A DNA stretch of 64,000 nucleotides from Bradyrhizobium iriomotense (GCF_018130765.1 NZ_JAFCJZ010000023.1:62001-126000), one strand, 5' to 3'. Counted from the first letter of the stretch, positions 51,459 to 60,394 are shown. The notes: generated by a model from the sequence alone, not told the origin. Numbers and translations are program-made.

Positions 51459-52733
51459 ATGACCACGCGCCCGGTGACACGGCGCAATGCCGTGTTCGGC
51501 ATCACCATGGCGGCCGCAGCGTTGGCGCGGCCATCGATTTCGCGCGCGCAATCCACGGGACGTGTCGTCGTGGTCGGCGGCGGTTTCGGCGGCGCGGCTT
51601 GCGCCCGTGCGCTGAAGCGCGCGCAGGGAGACTTGCAGGTCATCCTGATCGAACCCAACGCGGTCTTCACCTCCTGCCCCTTCAGCAACGAGGTGATTGC
51701 GGGCCTGCGCGACATCGACGCGCAGCAGTTCGGTTACGACAAGCTTGCCGCCGAGGGTGTCACCGTGATCGGGCAGGCCGTGACCGCAATCGAGCCACAG
51801 CGGCGCAGCGTCATGACGACGGACGGCGTCGCACTGCCCTACGACCGTCTCGTGCTCTCGCCCGGCATCGACTTCCATGTCGAGGCCCTGCCCGGCTATG
51901 ACGACGCCGCATCGGAAAAGATGCCGCACGCCTGGAAGGCCGGCGCGCAGACGCTGTTGCTGCGCAGGCAGTTGGAAGCGATGGAAGACGGCGGCACGGT
52001 CGCCATTGCCGTCCCCGCCAATCCGTCGCGCTGCCCGCCGGCGCCTTACGAGCGCGCCAGCCTGATCGCGCATTATCTGAAGACGAGAAAACCACGCTCG
52101 AAAGTGCTGGTCCTCGACGCCAAGGACAGCTTCTCCCAGCAGCGGCTGTTCGAGAAGGCGTGGAAGGAACTCTACGGCGACATGATCGAGCGCATTGGTC
52201 TGTCGCAAGGCGGCCGCGTGACCTCGGTCGATCCTTCAACCAGGACCATCATCACCGAGTTTGGCAATTACACGCCTGACGTCGCCAACGTCATCCCGCC
52301 GCAACGCGCCGGGCGCATCGCCGAGGTCGCGGGCGCGGCGGACCACACCGGCTGGTGTCCGATCGATCCTGTCACCTTCGAGTCAAAACTCGTTCCGAAC
52401 ATCCATGTCATCGGCGACGCCTGTCTCGGCGGCGGCATTCCCAAATCAGCGTCGGCCGCGAGCGCACAGGGCAAGGCGTGCGCGAGCGCGATCATCAGCC
52501 TGCTCGCGGGCCGCGCGCCCGAGGCGCCGCGGCTGACTGGCGTCTGCTACAACACCGTCGCCCCCGATTACGGCTTCTCGCTCGCCGGCAACTACCAGCC
52601 GAGGGGCGATATCTTTGCCGAGGTCGAAGGCGGCACCACCAGCCCGGTCGATGCGCCGCGCGAATTGCGCGCCCGCGAAGCCGCCGAGGCGGAACGCTGG
52701 TTTCAAACCATCACGGCGGACACCTTTGGCTAG
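51459..52733 (+). CDS. soxF: SoxF/FccB-type flavoprotein (sulfide dehydrogenase flavin subunit)
   Basis: 424 aa with a twin-arginine signal (TRRNAVFGITMAAAALARP) and an FAD-binding Rossmann fold (VVVVGGGFGGAACARAL). Cysteines in FTSCPFSNEV, PSRCPPAPYE and GVCYNTVAPDYG correspond to the region of the redox disulfide of flavocytochrome c sulfide dehydrogenase. The C-terminus (PDYGFSLAGNYQ) is typical of the FccB family. It oxidises sulfide or reactivates SoxYZ with a cytochrome partner. An alternative start is the ATG at 51450. It overlaps the next gene. Confidence 0.92.
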   Translation: MTTRPVTRRNAVFGITMAAAALARPSISRAQSTGRVVVVGGGFGGAACARALKRAQGDLQVILIEPNAVFTSCPFSNEVIAGLRDIDAQQFGYDKLAAEGVTVIGQAVTAIEPQRRSVMTTDGVALPYDRLVLSPGIDFHVEALPGYDDAASEKMPHAWKAGAQTLLLRRQLEAMEDGGTVAIAVPANPSRCPPAPYERASLIAHYLKTRKPRSKVLVLDAKDSFSQQRLFEKAWKELYGDMIERIGLSQGGRVTSVDPSTRTIITEFGNYTPDVANVIPPQRAGRIAEVAGAADHTGWCPIDPVTFESKLVPNIHVIGDACLGGGIPKSASAASAQGKACASAIISLLAGRAPEAPRLTGVCYNTVAPDYGFSLAGNYQPRGDIFAEVEGGTTSPVDAPRELRAREAAEAERWFQTITADTFG

Positions 52734-53169
52734 AGCATCGGTCCATATCGCCGCGCTGATCGCCAGCCTCGCCTGCAGCGCAAGCGCGGACGAGCTCGTG
52801 CCCTACAAGATCGTCGGCGACGGCATTCCACAATCGCTCACCGGCGCGCCCGGCGATGCCGCGCGCGGGCGCACGCTGGTGCTGGCGCGCACGACCACCT
52901 GCATCCTCTGCCATTCCGGCCCGTTTCCGGAAACGCGGTTCCAGGGCGACCTCGCGCCTGATCTCACCGGCGCCGGGAACCGGTGGACGGCGAGCCAGTT
53001 GCGGCTTCGTCTGGTCGACGCGGCGCGCTTCAACCCGGACACCATCATGCCGTCCTATTATCGCAACGATGGCGTCGCCCGCGTCGGGCGCAATTTTGCT
53101 GGCAAGCCGATCTTGTCGGCCGCGGAGATCGAGGACATCGTGGCTTTTCTTGCAACGCTTCGGGACTAG
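52726..53169 (+). CDS. soxX: SoxX monoheme cytochrome c
   Basis: 147-aa exported cytochrome. The TTG at 52726 overlaps the end of soxF and gives a clean signal peptide (ARASVHIAALIASLACSASA). The heme site is Cys59/Cys62/His63 (CILCH) and the distal ligand is probably Met108 (TIMPSYYR). SoxX pairs with SoxA to attach reduced sulfur to the SoxY cysteine. The nearest in-frame ATGs are inside soxF or too late. Confidence 0.92.
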   Translation: MARASVHIAALIASLACSASADELVPYKIVGDGIPQSLTGAPGDAARGRTLVLARTTTCILCHSGPFPETRFQGDLAPDLTGAGNRWTASQLRLRLVDAARFNPDTIMPSYYRNDGVARVGRNFAGKPILSAAEIEDIVAFLATLRD

Positions 53170-53173
53170 GCTC

Positions 53174-53641
53174 ATGCCAACCACGCGACGACAATTTTTG
53201 AGCCTTGCCGGAGGCGTCACGGCTGCCGGGACGGTCCCCATCGTCACGCTGCGGCCGCTCGAGGCGACGCCTGCGATGCTCAACACGGCGATCCGCAACG
53301 TCGTCGGTGAAGCACAGATCCGCACCGGCAGGGTGAAGCTCGACATTCCGCCGCTGGTCGAAAACGGCAACACGGTGCCAATGACCGTAAGCGTCGCAAG
53401 CCCGATGACGGCGGATGACTACGTCAAGAGCATCCACGTCTTCAACGAGAAGAACCCGCAGCCCAACATCGGCAATTTCTATCTCAATCCCTTCTCCGGC
53501 CGCGCCCAGGTCTCGACCCGGATCCGGCTCGCCGACACCCAGAAGGTGGTCGCGATAGCGCGCCTCTCCGACGACACCTTCTGGCAGGTCATGGCCGACG
53601 TGGTCGTGACACTGGCCGCCTGCACCGAGGAGATGAACTGA
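53174..53641 (+). CDS. soxY: SoxY sulfur-carrier protein with an atypical C-terminal arm
   Basis: 155 aa with a Tat-type signal (TTRRQFLSLAGGVTAAGT) and an immunoglobulin-like SoxY domain. In the family the carrier cysteine sits in a C-terminal GGCGG swinging arm. Here the protein ends VVVTLAACTEEMN: the cysteine (Cys150) is kept, but the four glycines are gone and six residues follow, two of them acidic. I checked the bases; no alternative frame restores GGCGG. It overlaps soxZ (TGATG). Confidence 0.9.
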   Translation: MPTTRRQFLSLAGGVTAAGTVPIVTLRPLEATPAMLNTAIRNVVGEAQIRTGRVKLDIPPLVENGNTVPMTVSVASPMTADDYVKSIHVFNEKNPQPNIGNFYLNPFSGRAQVSTRIRLADTQKVVAIARLSDDTFWQVMADVVVTLAACTEEMN

Positions 53642-53958
53642 TGGCCGCGCTCATCAACGTCCCGGCCAAGGCCAAACGCGGCGACATCATCGAGATCCGT
53701 ACCCTGACCTCGCATATCATGGAGACCGGCTTCCGCCACACCGCGGACGGCAAGCTGGTGCCGCGCGACATCATCACGAGCTTCACCTGCCGCTACAACG
53801 GCACCGAGATCTTTCGTGCCGACCTGTTTCCGGCGATCGCGGCGAACCCCTACCTGTCCTTCTTCACCGTCGCGAAGGAGAGCGGCAAGTTCGAGTTCGA
53901 ATGGATCGGCGATAACGGCTATTCCTCCACCGCCTCCGCATCGATCACGGTCGAATGA
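53641..53958 (+). CDS. soxZ: SoxZ, partner of SoxY
   Basis: 105-aa protein without a signal peptide, exported with SoxY by the Tat system. MAALINVPAKAKRGDIIEIRTLTSHIMETGFR and LFPAIAANPYLSFF are typical of SoxZ. Binds SoxY and positions the carrier arm. It overlaps soxY by one base and soxA by four. Confidence 0.95.
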   Translation: MAALINVPAKAKRGDIIEIRTLTSHIMETGFRHTADGKLVPRDIITSFTCRYNGTEIFRADLFPAIAANPYLSFFTVAKESGKFEFEWIGDNGYSSTASASITVE

Positions 53959-54734
53959 TTGTTTGGCGCGCGATAGCCGCGGCGATCCTGCTGGTCACGG
54001 GTCCTGCCCTGCTCGCCGGAGAGATCCCGCCCGATGCGCGCCGCTCCGGCTATTCGTTCATGGGGCCCGACACGCGCGCGATGCAGGACGACGACACGTC
54101 CAATCCGGGCATGCTGTTCGTGCTCGACGGCGAGGCGCTGTGGGGCAAGAAGATGGGCGACGCCGGCAAGGCCTGCGCAGATTGCCACGGCGATGCGCGC
54201 AGCAGCATGAGGAGCGTCGCCGCGCGCTATCCCGCCTTCGACAAGACGCTGGCGCGCCCCGTTACGCTCGATCAGCGCATCAATCTCTGCCGGGCCAATC
54301 ATCAGCAGGCAACGCCGCTGCCTTACGAAAGCCGCGACCTGCTGGCGCTGTCGGCCTACGTCGCGCACCAGTCGCGCGGCATTCCGATCACCGCGGGCGA
54401 CGATCCGCAGCTCAAGCCGTTCGTCGACCAGGGCCGCGACCTCTTCATGCAGCGCGAGGGCCAGCTCAACCTCGCCTGCACCAATTGCCATGACGACAAT
54501 TTCGACAAGCGCCTCGCGGGCGCCCCGGTCACGCAAGCGCAGCCGACCGGCTATCCGCTCTACCGCCTGGAGTGGCAAACGCTGGGGTCGATCGAGCGCC
54601 GGTTGCGCAGCTGCATGAGCGGCGTTCGCGCCCAGGCCTATGATTACGGGTCGCCCGAGCTGGTCGCGCTCGAGCTGTATCTGATGTCGCGGGCGCGCGG
54701 CCTGCCGATGGAGACGCCGGCCGTACGTCCCTGA
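53955..54734 (+). CDS. soxA: SoxA diheme cytochrome c
   Basis: 259 aa with a signal peptide (residues 1-21) and two heme sites, Cys74/Cys77/His78 (CADCH) and Cys175/Cys178/His179 (CTNCH). The active-site cysteine that ligates the catalytic heme is Cys220 (RRLRSCMSGVRAQAY), near Cys222 of the Rhodovulum protein. SoxAX makes the thiosulfonate bond to SoxY. The four-base overlap with soxZ shows translational coupling. soxB and soxCD do not follow; an ABC importer does. Confidence 0.94.
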   Translation: MIVWRAIAAAILLVTGPALLAGEIPPDARRSGYSFMGPDTRAMQDDDTSNPGMLFVLDGEALWGKKMGDAGKACADCHGDARSSMRSVAARYPAFDKTLARPVTLDQRINLCRANHQQATPLPYESRDLLALSAYVAHQSRGIPITAGDDPQLKPFVDQGRDLFMQREGQLNLACTNCHDDNFDKRLAGAPVTQAQPTGYPLYRLEWQTLGSIERRLRSCMSGVRAQAYDYGSPELVALELYLMSRARGLPMETPAVRP

Positions 54735-54812
54735 TCGAGATTAGGACTAGGCAGGCGTGGTACGGCCGCTAGTATCCATCCCAAAGAAGATGAATCAGAG
54801 GGAGGGACTGAA

Positions 54813-56138
54813 TTGGCCAACCACAACATCTCGCGCCGCACGCTGCTTAAGGGCACCGCCGCGGCCGGTGCGCTCAGCCTGACCGGCCTGCCCGCCCGCG
54901 CCGAGGTCAACTGGAAGAAATACGCCGGGACCAAGCTGGAGGTGATCCTCGCCAAGGGTCCACGCGGCGACAACCTGCAGAAGAACATCAAGGAGTTCAC
55001 CGAGCTCACCGGCATCCAGGTGGAATCCGAGCAGATTCCCGAGCAGCAGCAGCGCCAGAAGGTCGTGATCGAGCTCACCTCGGGACGGCCGAGCTTCGAC
55101 GTCGTGCATCTCAGCTATCACGTGCAGAAGCGGCAGTTCGAGAAAGCCGGCTGGCTCGCCGACATCACGCCTTTCATGAAGGACCCGACGCTGACCGCGC
55201 CCGATCTCGTCGAGAGCGATTTCTCGGCCGCCGGCCTGCAATACGCCAAGAACGACAAGGGCCAGATGCTGTCTCTGCCCTGGTCGGTCGACTATTTCAT
55301 CCTCTACTACAACAAGGAGCTGTTCCAGAAGAAGGGCGTCGCGGTGCCCAAGACCTTCGACGAGATGATCGCGGCTGCCGAGAAGCTCACCGACCCCAAG
55401 GAAGGCACCTTCGGCTTTGTCGGACGGGGCCTGCGCAATGCCAACATGACGTTGTGGACGAACTTCTTCCTCAATTGCGGCGGCGAATTCCTCGACGCCA
55501 AAGGCAACATCCTGACCGACGGTCCGGAAGCAATCGAGGCAACAAAAATCTACCAGACGCTGCTGACGAAGGTCGCTCCGCCCGGCGTCGTCGGCTTCAA
55601 CTGGATGGAGTCGATGGCTTCGTTCACGCAAGGACGCTCCGCAATGTGGATCGACGGCGTCGGCTGGGCGCCTCCGCTGGAAGATCCTGCCGCCTCGCGC
55701 GTCGTCGGCAAGGTCGGCTACACCGTCGTCCCCGCCGGACCGAAGGGACAATATTCGGCCACCTATGGTGACGGCATCGGCATTGCGGCAGCGAGCAAGA
55801 ACAAGGAAGCCGCCTATCTGCTCTGCCAGTGGGTGGTCTCCAAGAAGCAAGGCGCGCGGCTGTTGCAGGCCGGCGGCGGCGTGCCGTTCCGCAACTCGAT
55901 CCTGAATGACCCCGAGGTCCAGAGCGGCGTAAAGATGCCCAAGGAATGGCTGCAGTCGGTGATTGATTCCGCCAAGATCAGCAAGCTGGGCCTGCCCGTG
56001 ATCATCCCGGTCGCCGAATTCCGCGATCTTGTCGGGGCCGCAATTACCTCGACCATCACAGGTACCGACCCCGCCACAGAGCTGAAGAAGGCCCACGAGC
56101 AGTTCCGGCCGATCCTGGAGCGCAGCGAAAAAGCGTGA
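54813..56138 (+). CDS. ABC transporter periplasmic sugar-binding-like protein
   Basis: 441 aa with a twin-arginine signal (SRRTLLKGTAAAGALSLTG) and the extracellular solute-binding family 1 fold (MalE-like, cluster B). The start is a TTG with GGAGGG seven bases upstream. LPWSVDYFILYYNKELF and GIGIAAASKNKEAAYLLCQWV are typical of sugar/polyol receptors. First gene of a three-gene importer, 78 bases after soxA, possibly on the same transcript. Confidence 0.92.
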   Translation: MANHNISRRTLLKGTAAAGALSLTGLPARAEVNWKKYAGTKLEVILAKGPRGDNLQKNIKEFTELTGIQVESEQIPEQQQRQKVVIELTSGRPSFDVVHLSYHVQKRQFEKAGWLADITPFMKDPTLTAPDLVESDFSAAGLQYAKNDKGQMLSLPWSVDYFILYYNKELFQKKGVAVPKTFDEMIAAAEKLTDPKEGTFGFVGRGLRNANMTLWTNFFLNCGGEFLDAKGNILTDGPEAIEATKIYQTLLTKVAPPGVVGFNWMESMASFTQGRSAMWIDGVGWAPPLEDPAASRVVGKVGYTVVPAGPKGQYSATYGDGIGIAAASKNKEAAYLLCQWVVSKKQGARLLQAGGGVPFRNSILNDPEVQSGVKMPKEWLQSVIDSAKISKLGLPVIIPVAEFRDLVGAAITSTITGTDPATELKKAHEQFRPILERSEKA

Positions 56139-57073
56139 GTGCGTTGACACAATCGACTCCGGCCGCGGCACAGTCTGATGCCGCGCCGGAGAAGGAGTTG
56201 CGGCCGCCGTCCTACTGGCCCTTCGTGGTGCCGGCGCTGGTCGTCGTGCTCGCCATCATCATCTTCCCATGGGTCTTCACGATATGGATGAGCCTGAACG
56301 AATGGAAGGTCGGCTCGCCGACCACCTTCGTCGGGTTCTCCAACTATCTGCGGCTCACGAGCGATCCGCGCTTTCTCGAGGCGGTCGGCCACACGCTGGT
56401 CTACACCGTGCTGTCGGTGGCGCTGCCGCTGATCCTCGGCACGCTCTCAGCCGTGGTGTTTCACCAGAACTTTTCCGGCCGCGGATTTCTGCGCGGTGTC
56501 TTCATCATGCCGATGATGGCGACGCCGGTGGCGATCGCCCTGGTCTGGACCATGATGTTCCACCCGCAGCTCGGCGTGCTGAACTACCTGTTGTCGCTGG
56601 TCGGGATTCCCGCACAGCTCTGGGTCTTCCACCCCGCGACCGTGATTCCCTCGCTGGTGCTGGTCGAGACCTGGCAATGGACGCCGCTGGTGATGCTGAT
56701 CGTGCTCGGCGGCCTCGCCGCGATCCCGACCGAGCCTTACGAGAGCGCGCAGATCGACGGCGCCAGCTTCTGGCAGGTGTTCCGCTTCATCACGCTGCCG
56801 CTGATCATGCCGTTCCTGTTCATCGCCGGCATGATCCGCATGATCGACGCGGTGAAGAGTTTTGACATCATCTTCGCGATCACGCAGGGCGGACCGGGCT
56901 CGGCCTCGGAGACGATCAACATCTACCTCTACAGTGTCGCCTTCACCTATTACGACCTCGGCTACGGCTCGGCGATCGCGGTGGTATTCTTCCTGCTGAT
57001 CGTCCTGCTTGCGGCGGTGATGCTCTACGCCCGCCAGCGCATGCTGTGGACCGAAATCGCGAGCGGCGCATGA
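56135..57073 (+). CDS. ABC transporter permease (MalF-like)
   Basis: 312 aa with six helices. The EAA loop that docks on the ATPase reads YESAQIDGASFWQVFRFITLPLIMP. It overlaps the binding protein gene by four bases and the second permease by four, so the three genes are coupled. Confidence 0.93.
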   Translation: MSALTQSTPAAAQSDAAPEKELRPPSYWPFVVPALVVVLAIIIFPWVFTIWMSLNEWKVGSPTTFVGFSNYLRLTSDPRFLEAVGHTLVYTVLSVALPLILGTLSAVVFHQNFSGRGFLRGVFIMPMMATPVAIALVWTMMFHPQLGVLNYLLSLVGIPAQLWVFHPATVIPSLVLVETWQWTPLVMLIVLGGLAAIPTEPYESAQIDGASFWQVFRFITLPLIMPFLFIAGMIRMIDAVKSFDIIFAITQGGPGSASETINIYLYSVAFTYYDLGYGSAIAVVFFLLIVLLAAVMLYARQRMLWTEIASGA

Positions 57074-57894
57074 CACCCCGTCAGATCATCGGCAAAATCG
57101 GCCTGTGGCTCTCCGTCTTCGTGATCGTCTCACCGGCAATCCTGTTCTTCCTCTGGATGATCTCGCTCTCGCTCAAGTTCGAGGTCGACAATGCCGCCTA
57201 CCCGCCGGTGTTCTTTCCGGATCGCATCGCCTGGAAGAATTATGCCGACGTTCTCGCCTCCAACCGCTTCCTGACCTATTTCACGAACAGCCTGATCGTC
57301 ACTGGCAGCGCGACGTTGCTAGCGCTCATCGTCGGCGTACCCGCCGGCTACGGCATCGCGCGCATGGCCGCGCATAAATCTGCGATCGTGATCCTGATCG
57401 CCCGCATCACGCCGGGACTGTCCTACCTGATCCCGCTGTTCCTGTTGTTCCAGTGGCTCGGTCTGCTCGGCACGCTGGTGCCGCAGATCATCATCCATCT
57501 GGTGGTGACCGTGCCGATCGTGATCTGGATCATGATCGGCTATTTCGAGACGACGCCGATGGAGCTGGAAGAAGCCGCACTCATCGATGGTGCCGGCCGC
57601 TGGCAGGTGTTCCGCCACGTCGCGCTGCCGATCGCCAAGCCCGGCATCGCGGTCGCCTTCATCCTCGCGGTGATCTTCTCCTGGAACAATTTTGTGTTCG
57701 GCATCGTGCTGGCAGGGCGCGAGACGCGCACCCTGCCAGTTGCGGTCTACAACATGATCTCGTTCGACCAGCTGAGCTGGGGCCCGCTGGCCGCCGCCGC
57801 GCTGATCGTCACCTTCCCGGTGCTGCTGCTGACGGTGCTGGCGCAGCGGCAGATCGTGGCCGGGCTGACGGCGGGGGCGGTGAAGGGCGGGTGA
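57070..57894 (+). CDS. ABC transporter permease (MalG-like)
   Basis: 274 aa with six helices and the EAA loop LEEAALIDGAGRWQVFRHVALPIAKPG. The ATG at 57070 overlaps the stop of the first permease (ATGA); an ATG 24 bases earlier is less likely. No ATPase gene follows: the next gene is convergent. The importer must use an ATPase from elsewhere, as MsmK-type shared ATPases do. Confidence 0.93.
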   Translation: MTPRQIIGKIGLWLSVFVIVSPAILFFLWMISLSLKFEVDNAAYPPVFFPDRIAWKNYADVLASNRFLTYFTNSLIVTGSATLLALIVGVPAGYGIARMAAHKSAIVILIARITPGLSYLIPLFLLFQWLGLLGTLVPQIIIHLVVTVPIVIWIMIGYFETTPMELEEAALIDGAGRWQVFRHVALPIAKPGIAVAFILAVIFSWNNFVFGIVLAGRETRTLPVAVYNMISFDQLSWGPLAAAALIVTFPVLLLTVLAQRQIVAGLTAGAVKGG

Positions 57895-57905
57895 TCGCCC
57901 GCCCT
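57884..57905. terminator. Hairpin at the convergent ABC permease/PFK junction
   Basis: Perfect 8-bp stem AGGGCGGG / CCCGCCCT with the permease stop codon in the 6-base loop. No T-tract on either side. Confidence 0.5.
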
Positions 57906-57924
57906 CAGCCTCTCATCCTGAAGC

Positions 57925-59112
57925 CTACGACGCGCGGTTGAGAAAGATCGGCAGACCCCGCTTGTTGGCGTAGATGGGACGGTAGCGCTCAGTGTTGTAC
58001 GTGCTGGCGACATCCAATTTGCGCGGCCCGAGGCTGACGTCAGGGATGGGCACGAGGTCGTAGCGGCCTTCCACCAGCGCCGACATGAGGCCGGTCTTGC
58101 CTTCCAGGACGGCATCGAACGCCATGTTACCGAAAGTCAGGGCAACAAGCTTATCGATGAAGTCCGGATCGCCCGACCGCAGGTCGTAGGTGAGGTCAGA
58201 GGTCATCGTCTGCTCGCCGGCTCGCTGCTTGATCTCATCGGCAAGCGCATCAGCCACGTTGGCCTTCTTACGATGACCGTAGGGGTCAGGCTCGCCATAT
58301 TCCTGCGGCTTGTAGCCCTCCCACTCGGCGCCCTCGCTGAGCACGATGAGCGCGTAATTGCTTGGGTTGGCACGTTTCTCCTCGATCAGCAACGCGATCA
58401 GTTTGTCGAGATTGATCTTGTACTCCGGAATGACGCAACGTATCGAGGTCGCGTACGCGGTGTAGAGCGCGGTAAATCCGGCATCGCGGCCAAAGACGCG
58501 AAAAATGCCAATTCGCTCGTGCGACCCGACGGTGGTGCGCTGCCGCTGGATGGCATCGCTGGCGCGGGTGATCGCGGTCGAGAAGCCGACGCAGTACTCG
58601 GTGTTGCGGACGTCGTTGTCCATCGTCTTCGGAATGGCGATGATCTTGACGCCGAGCTCGTTGAGCTTGGCCGCATAGCTGAGCGTGTCATCACCGCCGA
58701 TGGCGATCAGGTGTTCGATGCCGAGCCCCGAGAGGTTCGCCAGCACCTGGCCGGTGAGGTCCCACGTCTTGGTCCCAACGCCCCCCTTGGCACTCGTGGA
58801 AGCCGGAAGGTCGCTGCCGACGAGATGATCGGGCAGCTTTTGTATTTTGGACGGATTGGTGCGGCTCGTGTGCAGCACTGTGCCGCCGCGTCGATCGATG
58901 GTGCGAGTGTTTTCACGATTCAGCGGCATGAGATAGCGGGACCTGCTGGCGGTATCCTCGAGGTTCAGGTGCGTGAGAGCCTCCCAACCTCGGCGGAGAC
59001 CGACAACCTCGATGTCGTTCTCGCTCCCGCGATAAGTCACGCTCTTGATGACCGCGTTGAGGCCGGAGACGTCGCCGCCGCCCGTGAGAATGCCGATACG
59101 TTTTCTCGCCAA
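57925..59112 (-). CDS. PPi-dependent 6-phosphofructokinase (PFK family)
   Basis: 395-aa PFK-family enzyme: GILTGGGDVSGLNAVIK at the N-terminus, GGDD at 139-142 and PKTMDND at 161-167. In ATP-PFK the first motif is GGDGS and the second has Gly in place of Lys; the Asp and Lys seen here are the recognised markers of pyrophosphate use. It interconverts fructose-6-P and fructose-1,6-bisP reversibly. The start is a TTG after GGGAGG. It lies 51 bases behind the FBP aldolase/phosphatase gene and shares its stress promoter. Confidence 0.9.
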   Translation of the reverse strand: MARKRIGILTGGGDVSGLNAVIKSVTYRGSENDIEVVGLRRGWEALTHLNLEDTASRSRYLMPLNRENTRTIDRRGGTVLHTSRTNPSKIQKLPDHLVGSDLPASTSAKGGVGTKTWDLTGQVLANLSGLGIEHLIAIGGDDTLSYAAKLNELGVKIIAIPKTMDNDVRNTEYCVGFSTAITRASDAIQRQRTTVGSHERIGIFRVFGRDAGFTALYTAYATSIRCVIPEYKINLDKLIALLIEEKRANPSNYALIVLSEGAEWEGYKPQEYGEPDPYGHRKKANVADALADEIKQRAGEQTMTSDLTYDLRSGDPDFIDKLVALTFGNMAFDAVLEGKTGLMSALVEGRYDLVPIPDVSLGPRKLDVASTYNTERYRPIYANKRGLPIFLNRAS

Positions 59113-59163
59113 ACCGACCTCCCAGCGTTAGCGTGTCGCACTCGTTGCACAGCGTGGCGTTCC

Positions 59164-60309
59164 TTACTCCGCCGCTTCCGGCTTTTGTTCCTCGCGCAGC
59201 CGAAAACGCTTCTGCAGTGCAGACACGGTGTCGCGGAAGCCGCCATACTCCAGCTCGGAATAGGGCAGCATCGCAGCGCCAGACCAGCCCTGGCTGCGCA
59301 TCTCGATTGCCTTGCTCTGGGCTCGCCGGCGGACTTCGTCCCACGCCGGGTTGTCGAAGAAATCGGTGAAGGCGTCGGAAAAGCGGCCGTCCTTGTCGAT
59401 CGAAAAGCCGGCGCAGGAGACGATCGGCAGGCAGTACATGCCCGTCACCGGTGTGTTAAGTGGCACCGGCATGAGCGGCATCACGTGCGATCCCCGCGCA
59501 TCGCCGCCTACGAAGTGCGCCTTGGCGAACGGCGAGACGATTTCTTCGGGCGCCGGGAAAATCCCCTGGTTCCTGACGATCGCGACCGGATCGTCCTTAC
59601 CGGTGTACTTGCCTGCGATCGAGTGAAGACGCTGCGCCGAAACCGCGACGACAACCTCGTCATATGTTCGAGAAACGATGCGATCGATCCCAAAGCGCTC
59701 ATTGTCGCGGAGAAGCGCTGCAATGTGGTAACCGTCCACCGGTGCGTCGAGTTCGATGACACTGTCGCCAGCCGTGCAGTCCATGTCGATGACATGGAAA
59801 CGGAACCCCTTGATCATCGGGGGCAGCATCAGCCCGGCGCAATACATGGGATCGGCGAAGGCGAGGTAGAGCGGCAGGTTGTACGCGCCGGGGCCACATT
59901 TGTCGGCGGCGAACACCATGAAGGACTCCGCGGGCCTCGAACCCGAGAGGCTATGGTCGAAGCTGAGTTCCGCGACAGCCGGTCCGGCGCCACGAACGTT
60001 TCCGGAAGGCGCGTCGGCGAGAAGATCCTGGCCGGCACCGTAGAGCCCGGAGGTTTTCGCGACCGACGTAGCCGCAAGAAACGTCTTCCATGCAAATTGA
60101 TGGACCTCGGGGCTCCCTTCGCCCTTTGTATGCGTCATGATGATCGCTATGTCGTCGCCGGTGTGGCAGACGAAACTGTCGATCAGGAGACCCTTGTCGA
60201 CCGCCTTCGCGGCTTCGCCCATGACAGTCGCCATCATCGGCGCAGACGGTTTCGTATGCCCGCCGACAGAGCCAACGTCAGCCTTAATGACCGAAAGAGT
60301 GAGTTTCAT
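59164..60309 (-). CDS. Archaeal-type fructose-1,6-bisphosphate aldolase/phosphatase
   Basis: 381-aa class V FBPase of the bifunctional type that condenses triose phosphates and then removes the 1-phosphate. MKLTLSVIKADVGSVGGH begins the family; SFVCHTGDDIAIIMTH, FDHSLSGSRPAESFM and SFYDE-like SRTYDEVVVAVS with GKYTGKDDP follow, in the order of the Thermoproteus/Sulfolobus enzymes. Its length matches. Known mainly from archaea and deep-branching thermophilic bacteria. It precedes the PPi-PFK gene and has a perfect EcfG promoter. Confidence 0.9.
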   Translation of the reverse strand: MKLTLSVIKADVGSVGGHTKPSAPMMATVMGEAAKAVDKGLLIDSFVCHTGDDIAIIMTHTKGEGSPEVHQFAWKTFLAATSVAKTSGLYGAGQDLLADAPSGNVRGAGPAVAELSFDHSLSGSRPAESFMVFAADKCGPGAYNLPLYLAFADPMYCAGLMLPPMIKGFRFHVIDMDCTAGDSVIELDAPVDGYHIAALLRDNERFGIDRIVSRTYDEVVVAVSAQRLHSIAGKYTGKDDPVAIVRNQGIFPAPEEIVSPFAKAHFVGGDARGSHVMPLMPVPLNTPVTGMYCLPIVSCAGFSIDKDGRFSDAFTDFFDNPAWDEVRRRAQSKAIEMRSQGWSGAAMLPYSELEYGGFRDTVSALQKRFRLREEQKPEAAE

Positions 60310-60394
60310 GAACATCCCTCCCAGCAGCACAGCTTCGCGCTTCGCCTCAGCGCTTGCTGCGCCGGGGCGACGGCGCTGCTCATTCGCGGAAAAG

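Noticed and set aside
49048..51480. 810-codon minus-strand frame opposite the Mo hydroxylase
   Set aside because: Shadow in the wobble-GC frame; no domain.
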